Positions 62,536 to 64,000 of a DNA stretch of 64,000 nucleotides are shown here, one piece after another. The stretch comes from Fuscovulum blasticum DSM 2131 (GTDB lineage: Bacteria > Pseudomonadota > Alphaproteobacteria > Rhodobacterales > Rhodobacteraceae). The notes beneath the pieces were generated by a model that worked only from the letters and a program-made list of their open reading frames with translations, ran no database searches and was not told where the DNA came from. The DNA lies in the NCBI RefSeq assembly GCF_003034965.1, contig NZ_PZKE01000007.1, positions 1 through 64,000 of the forward strand, in the 5' to 3' direction. Made by a program: the position numbers and the translations under genes. The number at the start of each line of letters is the position of its first letter. Position 1 is the first letter of the stretch.

Positions 62536-63774
62536 ATGCAGGCCAAGGCCCCTCTGATTACGCCCGTGCTGATTGCCGGGTCGATCATCCTGATGCTGGG
62601 CTTTGCCATCCGCGCCTCGTTCGGGGTGTTCCAGATTCCGGTGGCGCAGGAATTTGGCTGGGCCCGGTCGGAATTCAGCCTGGCCATCGCGATCCAGAAC
62701 CTGGCCTGGGGCATCGGCCAGCCGCTGTTCGGGATGCTGGCCGAGAAGTTCGGCGACCGGAAGGCGATTGTCGCAGGCGCGCTGATGTATGCGGCGGGGC
62801 TGGTGCTTTCGGCCTTTGCGGTGACGCCGGGGCAGCATCAACTGCTTGCGATCCTGGTCGGCTTCGGCATCGCGGGCACCGGCTTTGGCGTGATCCTGGC
62901 CATCGTGGGCCGGGCCGCCGCGCCCGAACACCGCAGCATGGCGCTTGGTATCGGCACGGCGGCCGGGTCGGCCGGGCAGGTGTTCGGCGCCCCCGCGGCC
63001 GAATTCCTGATGCAGTTCATGCCCTGGCAATCGGTGTTCATCGTCTTTGCCGGGGTGATCCTCGCCTCGCTGTTCGCGCTGCCCTTCATCCGCTCGCCCC
63101 GCGTGGCAACCCGGGCCGAGCTTGAGGAAACGCTGGGTCAGGTGCTGGTGCGGGCGTTCCGCGATCCGTCCTATACGCTGATCTTCCTGGGCTTCTTTTC
63201 CTGCGGCTATCAACTGGCCTTCATCACCGCCCATTTCCCGGCCTTCGTGACCGAACTGTGCGGACCGATCGACCCCGGCGGAATGCTGTCGATGATCGGC
63301 ATCACCACCACATCCGCGCTTGGGGCGCTGTCGATTGCAACCATCGGGCTGTTCAACATCGTGGGCACCGTCACGGCGGGCTGGTTGGGCAAGCGATACA
63401 CCAAGAAATACCTGCTGGCCGGCATCTATACCGCCCGCACCATTGCCGCGGCGGCCTTCATCCTGCTGCCGATCACGCCGACCTCGGTTCTGGTGTTCTC
63501 GGCGGTGATGGGGGCGCTGTGGCTGGCCACGGTGCCGCTGACCTCGGGCCTTGTCGCGCATATCTACGGGCTGCGCTACATGGGCACGCTTTATGGCTTT
63601 GTCTTCCTTTCGCACCAGATCGGCGGTTTCCTGGGCGTCTGGCTGGGCGGCAAGATGTATGACCTGAACGGCGATTACACCCTGGTCTGGTGGATCGGTG
63701 TCGGCGTCGGGGCCTTCTCGGCGCTGGTGCACCTGCCCGTGCGCGAACGCCCGATGCAGGTGCAGCCGGCCTGA
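62536..63774 (+). CDS. MFS transporter (OxlT/MCT-like)
   Basis: 412-aa protein with 12 predicted helices. MFS loop motif between helices 2 and 3 reads GMLAEKFGDRKAIVAG. Overall similarity is to the oxalate/monocarboxylate branch, suggesting an organic anion substrate; not certain. Divergent from the GH13 gene. Confidence 0.9.
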   Translation: MQAKAPLITPVLIAGSIILMLGFAIRASFGVFQIPVAQEFGWARSEFSLAIAIQNLAWGIGQPLFGMLAEKFGDRKAIVAGALMYAAGLVLSAFAVTPGQHQLLAILVGFGIAGTGFGVILAIVGRAAAPEHRSMALGIGTAAGSAGQVFGAPAAEFLMQFMPWQSVFIVFAGVILASLFALPFIRSPRVATRAELEETLGQVLVRAFRDPSYTLIFLGFFSCGYQLAFITAHFPAFVTELCGPIDPGGMLSMIGITTTSALGALSIATIGLFNIVGTVTAGWLGKRYTKKYLLAGIYTARTIAAAAFILLPITPTSVLVFSAVMGALWLATVPLTSGLVAHIYGLRYMGTLYGFVFLSHQIGGFLGVWLGGKMYDLNGDYTLVWWIGVGVGAFSALVHLPVRERPMQVQPA

Positions 63775-63778
63775 GCCG

Positions 63779-64000
63779 TCAGTCCGTCATCGGCATGACC
63801 AGCAGAACCGCCAGATCCTTGTCCGGGGTGTAATTGGTCTTTTCGATGACAAAGGTCGTCGGGCCGGTCTTCTTCACCCCGTCGGCACAAAGCGAGATGA
63901 CGTTCCGCGAGTCGCCCTTGTCCAGCGTCAGGCGGAACTTGCCGACCGGGCCGGCCCAACTGTTGGCGGTGCGCAGCACATAGTCGATGTTGAAAGCCGT
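63779..64000 (-). CDS. DUF4424-like protein, C-terminal part (runs off the edge)
   Basis: 73 codons in frame from the right edge to a stop at 63779, with no start in the window. It reads FNIDYVLRTANSWAGPVG, then FRLTLDKGD and LCADGVKKTG, as in DUF4424 exported proteins. Convergent with the MFS gene, 4 bp apart. Function unknown. Confidence 0.75.
   Translation of the reverse strand, partial: TAFNIDYVLRTANSWAGPVGKFRLTLDKGDSRNVISLCADGVKKTGPTTFVIEKTNYTPDKDLAVLLVMPMTD

Overview
The window is high-GC alphaproteobacterial DNA, most likely from a member of the Rhodobacterales (Rhodobacter/Paracoccus-type). This rests on gene content and codon usage only: a late aerobic cobalamin pathway under a B12 riboswitch, a GlpSTPQUV-type glycerol ABC transporter with GlpD and GlpR, a TctCBA tricarboxylate transporter with TctDE, and dense ATGA-coupled operons. 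No species is assigned.

Layout. 1-632: trailer end of a CRISPR array (nine full repeats plus a degenerate last repeat) with a type I-C-like repeat; leader and cas genes would lie left of the window. 740-2266: M17 leucyl aminopeptidase, closed by a bidirectional terminator. 2301-8835 (minus): peptide-uptake operon led by an S33 peptidase (peptidase, binding protein, two permeases, fused double ATPase). 9017-13685 (minus): B12 riboswitch, cobB and two tandem cobQ paralogues.

13.8-30.4 kb is accessory DNA in two blocks. The first holds a dead IS3 element, a type II restriction-modification pair in convergent orientation, an IS5-family pseudogene, an IS66-like fragment and a fragment of an initiator tRNA gene. 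The second is a ~10.1 kb element (20272-30373) bounded by TGTCAGGCGAC-type inverted repeats with repeated internal motifs, a near-matching 5-bp flank, a tniQ gene at its right end, and insertion about 10 bp beyond a tRNA-Lys gene. These are hallmarks of the Tn7/Tn5053 superfamily. Its cargo includes an intact ietA-ietS pair (AAA ATPase plus subtilisin-like protease; known as a toxin-antitoxin and anti-phage system), two metallophosphoesterase genes (one with a nonsense codon), a small ATGA-coupled operon, and a gene split by an IS256 element with a clear 8-bp duplication. No TniA/TnsB transposase is visible, so the element looks immobile or dependent on help in trans.

30.4-64 kb is core genome: two tRNA-Lys genes, dapF-mtaB, a GFA-fold protein, a LacI regulator with operator-like sites, tRNA-Arg, a MaoC-phosphotransacetylase fusion, and the glycerol regulon. 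The regulon runs minus-strand glpD-glpS-T-P-Q-U-V-glpK-Fe-ADH, divergent from glpR, and glpK carries a one-base frameshift in an A6 run. Then come tctCBA with a divergent TctD/TctE pair and a solute-binding protein, two tandem EamA exporters, a gpmI-envC-ctpA-rppH cluster, a GH13 alpha-glucosidase, an MFS transporter, and a DUF4424 gene running off the right edge. Likely physiology: scavenging of peptides, glycerol, tricarboxylates and oligosaccharides, with CRISPR, restriction-modification and IetAS as separate layers of defence.
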